Origin: Gammaproteobacteria bacterium
GTDB taxonomy: Bacteria > Pseudomonadota > Gammaproteobacteria > Arenicellales > Poriferihabitantaceae
DNA length: 5,574 nt
Assembly: GCA_009839585.1 (NCBI GenBank)
Contig: VXPI01000219.1
Coordinates: forward strand, 1-5,574
Direction of reading: 5' to 3'
Part shown: positions 1 to 5,574 of the stretch, one piece after another
How positions within the stretch are numbered: the stretch's first letter is position 1
Layout: every line of letters begins with the position of its first letter
Translations under genes and position numbers: made by a program
The notes under the pieces: model-generated
What the model saw: only the letters and a program-made list of their open reading frames with translations
Databases searched by the model: none
Told to the model about the DNA's origin: nothing

Positions 1-232
1 CCAATCCAGAAGGGTACTGGTGCTGGCACCGAAATCCGGAATTTTGCTCTCTGGCCTTATGTGATCCACACAATAATTGATCCGACAGGTCCCGGTCCGG
101 TATTTCGTTCTGATTACAGTCGTGAGGCTATAATCAGGTCAGTAAAGACTAACCGTCATAGAATCGGTAATTTTTCTTGTTTGACTGTATGGTTCAAAAC
201 ATCGCTCTCCATTCCTTATCCAGAACATAGAC
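1..232. other. Left-edge / leader region without an assignable gene
   Basis: No gene can be assigned here with confidence. One + frame is open from the left edge to a TAA at 274-276 (91 codons). It reads into the start of the proton-channel gene by 44 bases, resembles no family I know, and contains a perfect TATAAT box, so I do not call it. On the minus strand a frame beginning with GTG at 69 and running off the left edge (first residues VDHIRPESKIPDFGAS) could be the start of a divergent gene, but no ribosome binding site supports it. The + frame used by the downstream gene has a TGA at 182-184. The most economical reading is intergenic leader DNA plus possibly a sliver of a neighbouring gene. 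Confidence 0.4.
129..134 (+). promoter_or_regulatory. Possible -10 box upstream of the proton-channel gene cluster
   Basis: A perfect TATAAT lies 98 bases before the ATG at 233, in DNA that otherwise looks non-coding. No good -35 hexamer sits 16-18 bases upstream (the sequence there is around GTTCTG), and there is no TGn extension, so this is only a partial sigma-70 match. If used, transcription would begin near 141 and leave a leader of about 90 bases. A TTGACT at 181-186 is a good -35 match but has no -10 partner at the right distance. Confidence 0.3.
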
Positions 233-889
233 ATGAACAGGCCCAACTTGTTTTTGCTGCGCTTTGCAGTCCTTAATATTCTGGCACTGTCGCTGGTCAT
301 TGTTGGAGGGATGGAAGGATGGATCCATCGAATTATTGAAGCTGATGTAACCCGAATCAGTTTACTGATTGCAGTAATGTTCCTGATCGGGTGGGCAATA
401 TGTGCATATCACGTAAATCGATGTGCGAGGGAACTCAAGTTATTGTCGGGCAATGAACCGAACCTGGATCAAAAATACCGGGAGTACCTTGAGATGATGG
501 AAAAAGCCTCCGCTGATTCCAGAGTGACCCTCTCTGAGTGCCTACGCTCCAGTCTGTATTCAAGAATCAGTATAGTCCGCTTGATTGCGAACAATCTGGT
601 TATTTTTGGATTGATAGGAACCGTAATCGGGTTTGTCATTGCCCTGGCCGGCGTTGATTCAAGCAAAGTAGCCGATGCCGCGTCAGTCGGTCCCATGATC
701 TCAACCCTGATTCAGGGCATGTCTGTTGCGTTGTATACCACTTTGGTGGGTGCGATTCTGCATGTGTGGCTGATCATGTGCTATCAGATGCTGGCTGTAG
801 GCACAGTCAATCTTGTTAACGCAATTATTGAGTACACCCACACCTCCTCACAACAGGAAAATGCCCAGAATTCTCCGAAGCAATGCTGA
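233..889 (+). CDS. MotA/TolQ/ExbB-family proton-channel protein
   Basis: Probable inner-membrane stator/channel subunit of the MotA/TolQ/ExbB family, which couples proton flow to movement of a periplasmic partner. Of 218 residues, four hydrophobic segments are visible: about 8-27, 42-60, 118-139 and 161-185. The family core is in the last two: GLIGTVIGF (126-134, Thr130) and GMSVALYTTLVGA (162-174, Thr169/Thr170), matching the TolQ/ExbB helices that line the proton path with threonines. Residues 61-117 form a charged cytoplasmic stretch, as expected. The ATG at 233 is the only usual start after an in-frame TGA at 182-184. No strong Shine-Dalgarno is visible. The stop overlaps the next start by 7 bases (883-889), suggesting translational coupling with a membrane partner. 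The family call is fairly secure; the process it powers is unknown. It differs from classic ExbB by its extra N-terminal hydrophobic segment. Confidence 0.85.
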   Translation: MNRPNLFLLRFAVLNILALSLVIVGGMEGWIHRIIEADVTRISLLIAVMFLIGWAICAYHVNRCARELKLLSGNEPNLDQKYREYLEMMEKASADSRVTLSECLRSSLYSRISIVRLIANNLVIFGLIGTVIGFVIALAGVDSSKVADAASVGPMISTLIQGMSVALYTTLVGAILHVWLIMCYQMLAVGTVNLVNAIIEYTHTSSQQENAQNSPKQC

Positions 890-1500
890 ATCCTTACGAC
901 GACCCCACCAATCCCGGCGATACCTTGTTTCGGGATGTCTTGAGTCTGGCGCTGCTTGGATTTCTTGCCGTCATCGTATTGTTGCTCCCTCATGTCGTAC
1001 CTGATCAACAGGTCCAACCCACCACTGTAACGGCGAGTGGCGATGTGGTGGTTCAACTGACTTGGCCACCTGAAATGGATGCAGATATGGACCTCTGGGT
1101 CAAGGCGCCCGGGGATATTTCGGTAGGCTACTCAAACAAGGGCGGAAAAGTCTTCAACTTGCTACGCGATGACCTTGGCAACAAGTTTGATTTGTCGAGC
1201 GTTAACCATGAAAGTGCTTACAGCAGGGGGTTTGCCCGGGGTGAATATGTGGTAAATGTACATTCCTATCGAATTGACCCGAACTATCCTCCTCCTTTTA
1301 CAGTTGAAGTTCTGGTCAGCACAAAAACCACAAAAAACGATCAGGTTCAGGTAAAACCGATTGTGTTTACACGTGCACTAATCAGACGGCAGGGCCATGA
1401 AGTAACAGCCGCCCGCTTCAGCTTGACGGAAAACGGGGAGTTGATCGAAGGCAGCGTTCATAGTCTTTTTAAACCGCTTCGCATAGACGGAAGAAAGTAA
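883..1500 (+). CDS. Single-pass protein: ExbD/TolR-like membrane segment plus DUF2135/YfaP-like periplasmic domain
   Basis: The 205-residue protein has a short cytoplasmic N-terminus, one membrane helix (about 19-36) and a periplasmic remainder. The segment FRDVLSLALLGF (16-27) resembles the ExbD/TolR pattern F-I-D-V-hydrophobic, which places Asp18 where those proteins carry the protonatable aspartate. Residues 52-130 look like a beta-sandwich of the DUF2135/YfaP kind: QLTW, an alternating acidic run D66-x-D68-x-D70 followed by LWV, then GYSNKGG (82-88) and GEYVVNVHSY (120-129). The alternating aspartates could bind a metal such as calcium. The usual ExbD C-terminal fold is not evident. The ATG at 883 overlaps the upstream stop by 7 bases, so this is the natural partner of the channel protein and replaces ExbD/MotB. 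Partner role is inferred from position and the Asp18 motif. The domain assignment is from memory of the pattern and is tentative. Confidence 0.7.
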   Translation: MLNPYDDPTNPGDTLFRDVLSLALLGFLAVIVLLLPHVVPDQQVQPTTVTASGDVVVQLTWPPEMDADMDLWVKAPGDISVGYSNKGGKVFNLLRDDLGNKFDLSSVNHESAYSRGFARGEYVVNVHSYRIDPNYPPPFTVEVLVSTKTTKNDQVQVKPIVFTRALIRRQGHEVTAARFSLTENGELIEGSVHSLFKPLRIDGRK

Positions 1501-1505
1501 AACGT

Positions 1506-2018
1506 ATGGAAAACGTCCCGATACTCTATCTCTTGCAGACATTTCTGGCTGGATTGCTGGTTGTTATAGCCATCTGGTCAAGACGTAAAATTGGACTTAG
1601 AATTGCTGCCGTTATAGTATTGTCTGCACTGGTATTGGTTGGCTATTTTTCTCTGGTGAACCTGCTCGGCCGCCCACAACCTCTTGAATATGCTTCGTTC
1701 AAGAATTCCGGGGATGATGCAACGGTTATTGCGGCAAGTATTGACGAAGGCAATGCAATATACCTGTGGCTTCGCATTCCCGGCACAAACCAGCCCCATT
1801 ACTATCGTATGGACTGGGATCATGAGGCCGCTACATCTCTGAAACGCGCCATCGATCAGTCCTTGCGCAACAACACGTCGATTCAGTTCGATCTGGAATA
1901 CGAACCTTCACTTGAAAATCGTCAAATGCCGCAGTTTTACAATTTGCCACAACCCAGTCTGCCCATGAAGCCACCGCCAGAAGTGTTTGAGTATCGAAAT
2001 CCTGACAGCCCTATATGA
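1506..2018 (+). CDS. Uncharacterised protein with two membrane segments and proline-rich tail
   Basis: I do not recognise a named family. The 170-residue product has two hydrophobic helices (about 5-24 and 31-53) separated by a short basic loop (WSRRKIG, 24-30), which by the positive-inside rule should be cytoplasmic and would put both termini in the periplasm. The soluble part (57-170) contains ATVIAASIDEGNAIYLWL (72-89), PHYYRMDW (97-104), a likely helix at 106-120, and a proline-rich end (LPQPSLPMKPPPE, 147-159). This mixed alpha/beta layout followed by a Pro-rich tail suggests a small periplasmic domain with an extended binding segment. It begins 5 bases after the preceding stop. A GGAAGAAAG stretch about 8-15 bases upstream can serve as ribosome binding site. 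Tight packing implies that it is a third component of the same complex. Function unknown. Confidence 0.75.
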   Translation: MENVPILYLLQTFLAGLLVVIAIWSRRKIGLRIAAVIVLSALVLVGYFSLVNLLGRPQPLEYASFKNSGDDATVIAASIDEGNAIYLWLRIPGTNQPHYYRMDWDHEAATSLKRAIDQSLRNNTSIQFDLEYEPSLENRQMPQFYNLPQPSLPMKPPPEVFEYRNPDSPI

Positions 2019-2104
2019 TCATGGACAACCAGGGCATGGAAGCATTAATCCTATTCAGCCTATATGGCATCTTTTTCTCGTCCGGTAAAGGAATCCGCTC
2101 TTGA
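2015..2104 (+). CDS. Possible 29-residue membrane micropeptide linking two genes
   Basis: A short frame starts at ATG 2015 and ends at TGA 2102-2104, giving 29 residues: MIMDNQGM, a hydrophobic stretch EALILFSLYGIFF (9-21), then SSGKGIRS. Its ATG overlaps the stop of the preceding gene in an ATGA arrangement and its TGA overlaps the TTG start of the EamA gene in a TTGA arrangement. Such double coupling, plus a hydrophobic centre and basic end, is what a small single-pass membrane protein would look like. No good Shine-Dalgarno precedes it; ATG 2021 is an alternative start. It might equally be a leader frame whose translation only carries ribosomes onto the EamA start, or chance. Nothing is known about its function. 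Confidence 0.3.
   Translation: MIMDNQGMEALILFSLYGIFFSSGKGIRS
2087..2093 (+). promoter_or_regulatory. Ribosome binding site that fixes the TTG start of the EamA gene
   Basis: AAAGGAA lies 7 bases before the TTG at 2101 and is the best Shine-Dalgarno in the window. An in-frame TAA at 2086-2088 excludes any earlier start in this frame. The next in-frame ATG, at 2161, would cut into the first membrane helix. Together these support TTG 2101 as the start. Confidence 0.65.
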
Positions 2105-3030
2105 ATTCACTTCGCGCTCGCATCTTGTCAATACCCGATTTAACACGGGGTATTTTGTGGATGGTCCTATCCGGATTCATGTTCGTAACGGTTGGCGTAC
2201 TTATAAAGTTGATGGATTCTGGATTACCCGCAATACAAAGCGCCTTTCTTCGCTATGTGTTTGGCATGATCATTATCCTTCCGCTGTTTGGCAGGGTTCA
2301 ATTAAGGGGAACCGCAAAACCAATCCTTGGCCTGTATTTTCTGCGTGCTATCTTTCATGGATTTGCGGTTATGCTGTGGTTCTTTGCGATGGCCAGCATA
2401 CCGCTAGCAGAGGTCACTGCGATTGCATACAGTATGCCCATCTACACCACCATCGGTGCCGTGCTGGTGTTCAAGGAAAAAATACGCATTCGACGGATCA
2501 TGGCTGTGGCTGTCGGATTTGTCGGGACGTTGGTTATCCTGCGTCCGGGCGTGGTCGAGATTTCATTAGGCTCGCTGGCTCAGGTGGCCGCTGCCATTGG
2601 TTTTGCCTGCTCATTTCTTATGGCCAAAAAACTGGTATCGGTAGAAAGCCCAGTCAATATCCTGTTTATGTTGACAGCCGGGTGCGGCCTTGCCTTAATG
2701 CCTGCTGCCTTGATGGTTTGGGTGACGCCGTCTCTGACCGATATGATTATCCTGTTCATCATCGCGTCTCTGGCAACTCTGGGTCATCATTCGATAACCC
2801 AGGCCCTGATTGCAGCACCGCTGACTGCGACCCAACCGTTTATTTTTGTGCAGATGATCTGGGCGATTGGGTTCGGTTATTTTCTGTTTGACGAAACGCC
2901 TGATATCTGGGTTATCTTCGGGGGATTCATCATTATCGCCTCAACCAGCTATCTTGCCCATCGGGAAAATATGGCTCAGAAGAGCGTAACTCCCAAGAGC
3001 CATGAGCACCCAGTCAAGACATCCAGGTGA
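2101..3030 (+). CDS. EamA-family (DMT superfamily) transporter, TTG start
   Basis: Inner-membrane permease of the drug/metabolite transporter superfamily. At 309 residues it matches the usual size of about 300, and has the typical two tandem EamA repeats: roughly 17-148 and 157-285, with about ten hydrophobic helices. The first repeat ends with the family-typical pattern of a helix with acidic/basic turn (VLVFKEKIRIRR, 121-132) followed by GFVGTLVILRPG (139-150); the second repeat ends similarly, with LFDETPD (262-268) before the last helix. Arg51 and Arg82 follow small-residue helices, as is common in the family. The substrate cannot be told: members move amino acids, nucleosides, S-adenosylmethionine and other small metabolites. 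The charged tail (288-309) is cytoplasmic. The last 29 bases overlap the oxidoreductase gene, so the two are probably co-expressed. A 275-residue frame over most of the same DNA is a shadow, rich in Cys, His, Trp and Arg. Confidence 0.88.
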   Translation: MNSLRARILSIPDLTRGILWMVLSGFMFVTVGVLIKLMDSGLPAIQSAFLRYVFGMIIILPLFGRVQLRGTAKPILGLYFLRAIFHGFAVMLWFFAMASIPLAEVTAIAYSMPIYTTIGAVLVFKEKIRIRRIMAVAVGFVGTLVILRPGVVEISLGSLAQVAAAIGFACSFLMAKKLVSVESPVNILFMLTAGCGLALMPAALMVWVTPSLTDMIILFIIASLATLGHHSITQALIAAPLTATQPFIFVQMIWAIGFGYFLFDETPDIWVIFGGFIIIASTSYLAHRENMAQKSVTPKSHEHPVKTSR

Positions 3031-4648
3031 GCCTGCCTGGGACTATATCGTTGTTGGGGCAGGTTCTGCTGGATGCGTAATTGCCAGTCGCTTAAGCGAG
3101 AACCCGGATCACAGTGTGCTGCTGATTGAGTCTGGACCCGATATCCGGCGTTATCCGTCGACTCGTATTCCCATTGGCTATGCCCGGACTTTTTATGATG
3201 AAGAAGTAAACTGGAAGTTTTTCACGGAACCCGAATCTGGACTGAATGGGCGAAACAGCTATTGGCCACGAGGCAGGGTATTGGGAGGTTCAGGTTCGAT
3301 CAATGCGATGGTGTTTTGTCGTGGTCAACAACGAGACTATGATGAATGGGAGGCACTGGGTGCTGATGGCTGGGGTTGGTCCGATGTTCTGGAATACTTC
3401 AAGAAAATCGAATGTGTGCCCTTTTCCGGCAATCCATTACGAGGCAACCGTGGTCCGATCACGATTACAACGACAGAGAAGGCAGCACACAACCTTAATC
3501 AGTATTTTCTTGATGGGTGTGGCGAGCTCGGATTTGCCGTGAATCCCGATTACAACGCTGATACCCGAGAGGGAGTCGGCTATTACCAGACAAATATCAA
3601 CCGGGGTTTTCGAGTGTCATCGTATACTGCCTATCTGGACAAGGCACGTAAGCGCAAAAACCTGACAATATTGACCAATGCAGATGTCCTTCGACTGACG
3701 TTTGAGGGCAAGCGCTGTACAGGTGTTCTGTATCGGCATAATGATTCACTCAGATACTCTGGCGTCAGCAGGGAAGTAGTCCTCTCGGCTGGAGCAATTG
3801 GTTCTCCGGTGATTCTTCAGCGGTCGGGGGTCGGCCCTGCAAACTATCTTCGCTCCCTCGGTATTGATATCATGGAAGATCTACCTCAGGTTGGCTGGAA
3901 CCTACAGGATCATCTCGGAATCAGCTACTACTATCAAGGCAAGATCAAAACGCTCAATGACCAGTTCAATTCGGTCCTTGGCCGTATGCAGGCCGGTCTG
4001 GCCTATTTTTCAATGAGGCGCGGACCAGTCAGTACCAGTATTAATCAATCCGGTGGATTTGTTCGTTCTTCTCCCAAAAGAGACTATCCCAATATCCAGT
4101 TGTACTTACAGGCATTGAGCTATCTTGATAGCCCACCCGGGACACGTCCAATGGTCAAGCTTGACCGATTCTCCGGCTTCAGTATCGGTACATCGCAATG
4201 CAGGCCTACGAGCCGGGGGAGAGTATTCATCACATCGGGGGATCTATCCGTTCCCCCGGTTATCAAGCCGAATTATCTTTCCACCCAGCACGACCTGGAT
4301 GAATCTCTGGAATCAGTCAGATTGATTCGTCAGATAGCCTCTACGGAATCCATGCGTAGCGTGATCGAATGTGAAATCAGACCTGGTGAATCATTGCAAA
4401 ATGACGATGAATTACTGGAAGATTACAGAAATCGCTCGGATACGGTATTTCACCCCTCATGCACCTGCAGAATTGGAAAAAAGCCCAACGATTCGGTAGT
4501 GAACCCTAGACTACTAGTCCATGGTCTTGACAATGTTCGCGTCATCGATGCGTCGGTTTTTCCAGTTCTCCCTTCCGGAAATATCAATGCCACGGCAATC
4601 ATGGTCGGCGAAAAGGGCTCTGACCTGTTACTCGCTGATGCATGTTGA
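3002..4648 (+). CDS. GMC-family FAD oxidoreductase (choline/alcohol dehydrogenase type)
   Basis: Flavoprotein that oxidises a primary or secondary alcohol to an aldehyde or ketone using bound FAD. At 548 residues it is full length for the BetA-like group. Visible in order: the FAD Rossmann motif VVGAGSAG (17-24; Gly19, Gly21, Gly24) with Glu43 at the end of strand 2 for the ribose; GMC signature 1 around PRGRVLGGSGSINAM (89-103); GMC signature 2 around SAGAIGSPVILQRSG (262-276); the C-terminal active site with His484 in HPSCTCRIG; and Asn529 in GNINATAIMVGEK, the His/Asn pair of the family. VRVIDASVFP (512-521) is the conserved strand before the FAD-binding end. No signal peptide, so it acts in the cytoplasm. 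ATG 3002 is the only usual start after an in-frame TAA at 2987-2989; its ribosome binding site is poor, so translation may depend on the overlapping transporter gene. The substrate is not determinable; a betA symbol is not justified without aldehyde dehydrogenase or betaine genes nearby. Confidence 0.92.
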   Translation: MSTQSRHPGEPAWDYIVVGAGSAGCVIASRLSENPDHSVLLIESGPDIRRYPSTRIPIGYARTFYDEEVNWKFFTEPESGLNGRNSYWPRGRVLGGSGSINAMVFCRGQQRDYDEWEALGADGWGWSDVLEYFKKIECVPFSGNPLRGNRGPITITTTEKAAHNLNQYFLDGCGELGFAVNPDYNADTREGVGYYQTNINRGFRVSSYTAYLDKARKRKNLTILTNADVLRLTFEGKRCTGVLYRHNDSLRYSGVSREVVLSAGAIGSPVILQRSGVGPANYLRSLGIDIMEDLPQVGWNLQDHLGISYYYQGKIKTLNDQFNSVLGRMQAGLAYFSMRRGPVSTSINQSGGFVRSSPKRDYPNIQLYLQALSYLDSPPGTRPMVKLDRFSGFSIGTSQCRPTSRGRVFITSGDLSVPPVIKPNYLSTQHDLDESLESVRLIRQIASTESMRSVIECEIRPGESLQNDDELLEDYRNRSDTVFHPSCTCRIGKKPNDSVVNPRLLVHGLDNVRVIDASVFPVLPSGNINATAIMVGEKGSDLLLADAC

Positions 4649-4834
4649 TGGGTGGCATATAAGAAAATAGGATGCTATGGTGTTATGTATAATATTGCGG
4701 TCTCAAGCATTCCAGAAGACGAGCGAATGTCATATTCCAGCAATCCATCATCACAAGAATGGCGAATGCACTACGAAAAAACCCACATATCTGCCAAAAT
4801 CTTCTGAACAAGTGATGAAGACTGACATATTATC
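4649..4834. other. Intergenic gap between the oxidoreductase and the ABC permease
   Basis: This 186-base stretch holds no recognisable gene and no hairpin with a T-run that would end the upstream transcript. One short + frame runs from ATG 4677 to TGA 4836-4838 (53 residues, His/Lys/Cys-rich, no known motif) and overlaps the TTG of the permease in a TTGA arrangement. It also overlaps a perfect -10 box, so I treat it as probably spurious. The gap and the promoter-like box suggest the permease belongs to a separate transcription unit. Confidence 0.5.
4688..4693 (+). promoter_or_regulatory. Possible -10 box upstream of the ABC permease gene
   Basis: A perfect TATAAT sits 40 bases after the oxidoreductase stop. 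It is preceded directly by TG (TGTATAAT), one base short of a true extended -10. No convincing -35 element lies 16-18 bases upstream (AAATAG region). Predicted transcription would start near 4700 and leave a leader of about 135 bases before the TTG at 4835. It is plausible by position, weak by sequence. Confidence 0.3.
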
Positions 4835-5574
4835 TTGATCGCCAAAATCGAATTCACGCAGGAAAAAGTCGTTATTGCGGTCTCCGCAATGTTGTTTCTT
4901 GTCTTCTCGCTGTCTCTTGCCGGTTTCTTTTCAGCCTCAAACCTGATCGGTCTTGTCCGCAATATAGCCATTTTAGGCATTCTTGGTGTCGGTATGGGCA
5001 TCGTCATTATTGGACGGGGCATTGATTTATCGGTGATCTCGATACTAGCCATATCGGCTGCATTTTTTATAGAAATGCTGAATGCCGGAACACCCATGAC
5101 GAATAGTTTTCTGATCGCTCTTGGCTTTGTTCTCTTGATCGGCATAGCCAATGGCGTAATGATCGCATACGGGGAAGTTCCGCCAATATTTGCCACTCTT
5201 GCCATGGGACTGTTTGTATATGGCTATGGACGATCCCAGATCATGAGTGCAGATGTTGCCTATATACCTGATGAATACATTGAATTTCTCGATCTTGGAA
5301 CGCTCAAACCGCTGGGCATACCGATCGAGGTGTATGTCTTTGCGGCAGTCTGTATCGTTGCCTGGTTATTTTTGAAAAAAACCAAATATGGACAGTACAC
5401 ATATTACATTGGCGATAACCATGCGGCGGCCAGGAATATCGGCATTCCGGTTAGACCCATGATCGTTTTACAGTATGCCCTATCTGCTCTATTCGCCGCG
5501 ATTGCAGGTGCGATCGTCGCCGGTACCATACTCAGTCTCAATACGAGAATTGTTAATTCTACCCTCCTTTATGA
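4835..5574 (+). CDS. Sugar ABC transporter permease, RbsC type (partial, runs off right edge)
   Basis: Membrane subunit of a RbsC/BPD_transp_2-type ABC importer, the class that takes up ribose and related sugars or other polyols. The first 246 residues are present and the frame is still open at the edge; family members are about 310-340 long. Hydrophobic helices begin at about 12-30. Family marks are GIDLSVISILAIS (62-74), matching the RbsC GIDLSVGSLLA pattern; PPIFATLAMGLFVYG (116-130); and the cytoplasmic coupling loop YIGDNHAAARNIGIPV (191-206), which contacts the ATPase. TTG 4835 is the only usual start between an in-frame TGA at 4823-4825 and ATG 4889, and it gives the normal N-terminus, but no good Shine-Dalgarno precedes it; ATG 4889 would lose part of the first helix. 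No ATPase or binding-protein gene lies upstream in the window, so those partners are expected to the right. A 144-residue minus-strand frame across this region is an antisense shadow. Confidence 0.85.
   Translation, partial: MIAKIEFTQEKVVIAVSAMLFLVFSLSLAGFFSASNLIGLVRNIAILGILGVGMGIVIIGRGIDLSVISILAISAAFFIEMLNAGTPMTNSFLIALGFVLLIGIANGVMIAYGEVPPIFATLAMGLFVYGYGRSQIMSADVAYIPDEYIEFLDLGTLKPLGIPIEVYVFAAVCIVAWLFLKKTKYGQYTYYIGDNHAAARNIGIPVRPMIVLQYALSALFAAIAGAIVAGTILSLNTRIVNSTLLY

Noticed and set aside
19..30. Inverted repeat GGTGC-TG-GCACC as a terminator
   Set aside because: The arms are only five bases with a two-base loop, and no T-run follows, so it is unlikely to end transcription.
61..276. + frame starting at GTG 61 and open to the left edge
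   Set aside because: It overlaps the channel gene by 44 bases, contains a TATAAT box, has no ribosome binding site for the GTG, and its product resembles no family I know. It could still be the end of an upstream gene, which the window cannot settle.
784..1056. 90-residue minus-strand frame, and a 63-residue + frame at 813-1004
   Set aside because: Both cross the junction of two well-supported + strand genes and show no domain-like composition.
233..2018. Zorya-type anti-phage defence system
   Set aside because: The first gene has the right channel fold, but there is no MotB/OmpA-type ZorB, no helicase or nuclease gene, and the downstream genes are metabolic.
2064..2891. 275-residue + frame overlapping the EamA gene
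   Set aside because: Its product is rich in Cys, His, Trp and Arg, has no membrane or domain pattern, and overlaps a frame that gives a well-formed ten-helix EamA transporter with a good ribosome binding site.
3002..4648. Choline-to-glycine-betaine operon (betA)
   Set aside because: The enzyme is of the right family and length, but no aldehyde dehydrogenase, BetI-type regulator or choline transporter is seen, and GMC substrates cannot be read from the general motifs.
4874..4890. Hairpin ATTGCGG-TCT-CCGCAAT as a terminator
   Set aside because: It lies inside the permease reading frame and the downstream sequence is GTTGTTTCTT, not a real T-run, so I kept it only as a possible regulatory site.
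4771..5205. 144-residue minus-strand frame
   Set aside because: It is antisense to the RbsC-type permease, whose motifs are clear on the + strand. The minus product is a low-information Met/Ile/Pro/Arg-rich shadow.

Overview
The window looks like chromosomal DNA from a Gram-negative bacterium, most likely a member of the Pseudomonadota (alpha- or gamma-type). The inference rests on an ExbB/TolQ-type proton-channel protein, a periplasm-facing partner, an EamA permease and a BetA-like GMC flavoprotein. Base composition is moderate by eye, and two genes appear to start with TTG. The species cannot be named. No RNA genes, mobile elements, CRISPR arrays or clear terminators were found.

Positions 1-232 are an edge/leader region with no gene I can assign with confidence, but with a perfect TATAAT box. 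Positions 233-2018 hold a tight three-gene set: a MotA/TolQ/ExbB-family channel protein, a single-pass protein whose membrane segment resembles ExbD/TolR but whose periplasmic part looks like a DUF2135/YfaP-type beta-sandwich, and an unrecognised protein with two membrane segments and a proline-rich tail. I read this as a candidate proton-motive-force-driven envelope machine of undescribed function, and it is the most interesting part of the window.

Positions 2015-2104 contain a possible 29-residue membrane micropeptide. Its start overlaps the stop of the preceding gene and its stop overlaps the TTG start of the next one. Positions 2101-4648 hold an EamA-family (DMT superfamily) transporter overlapping by 29 bases with a 548-residue GMC-family FAD oxidoreductase (choline/alcohol dehydrogenase type). 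All genes from 233 to 4648 lie on the + strand with overlaps or minimal gaps, so they could form one transcript. A functional link between the motor-like set and the transporter/oxidoreductase pair is not established.

Positions 4649-4834 are a 186-base gap with a second TATAAT box. From 4835 to the right edge runs the N-terminal three quarters of a RbsC-type sugar ABC transporter permease (BPD_transp_2 family). It is open at the window edge, so its ATPase and binding-protein partners must lie outside the window.
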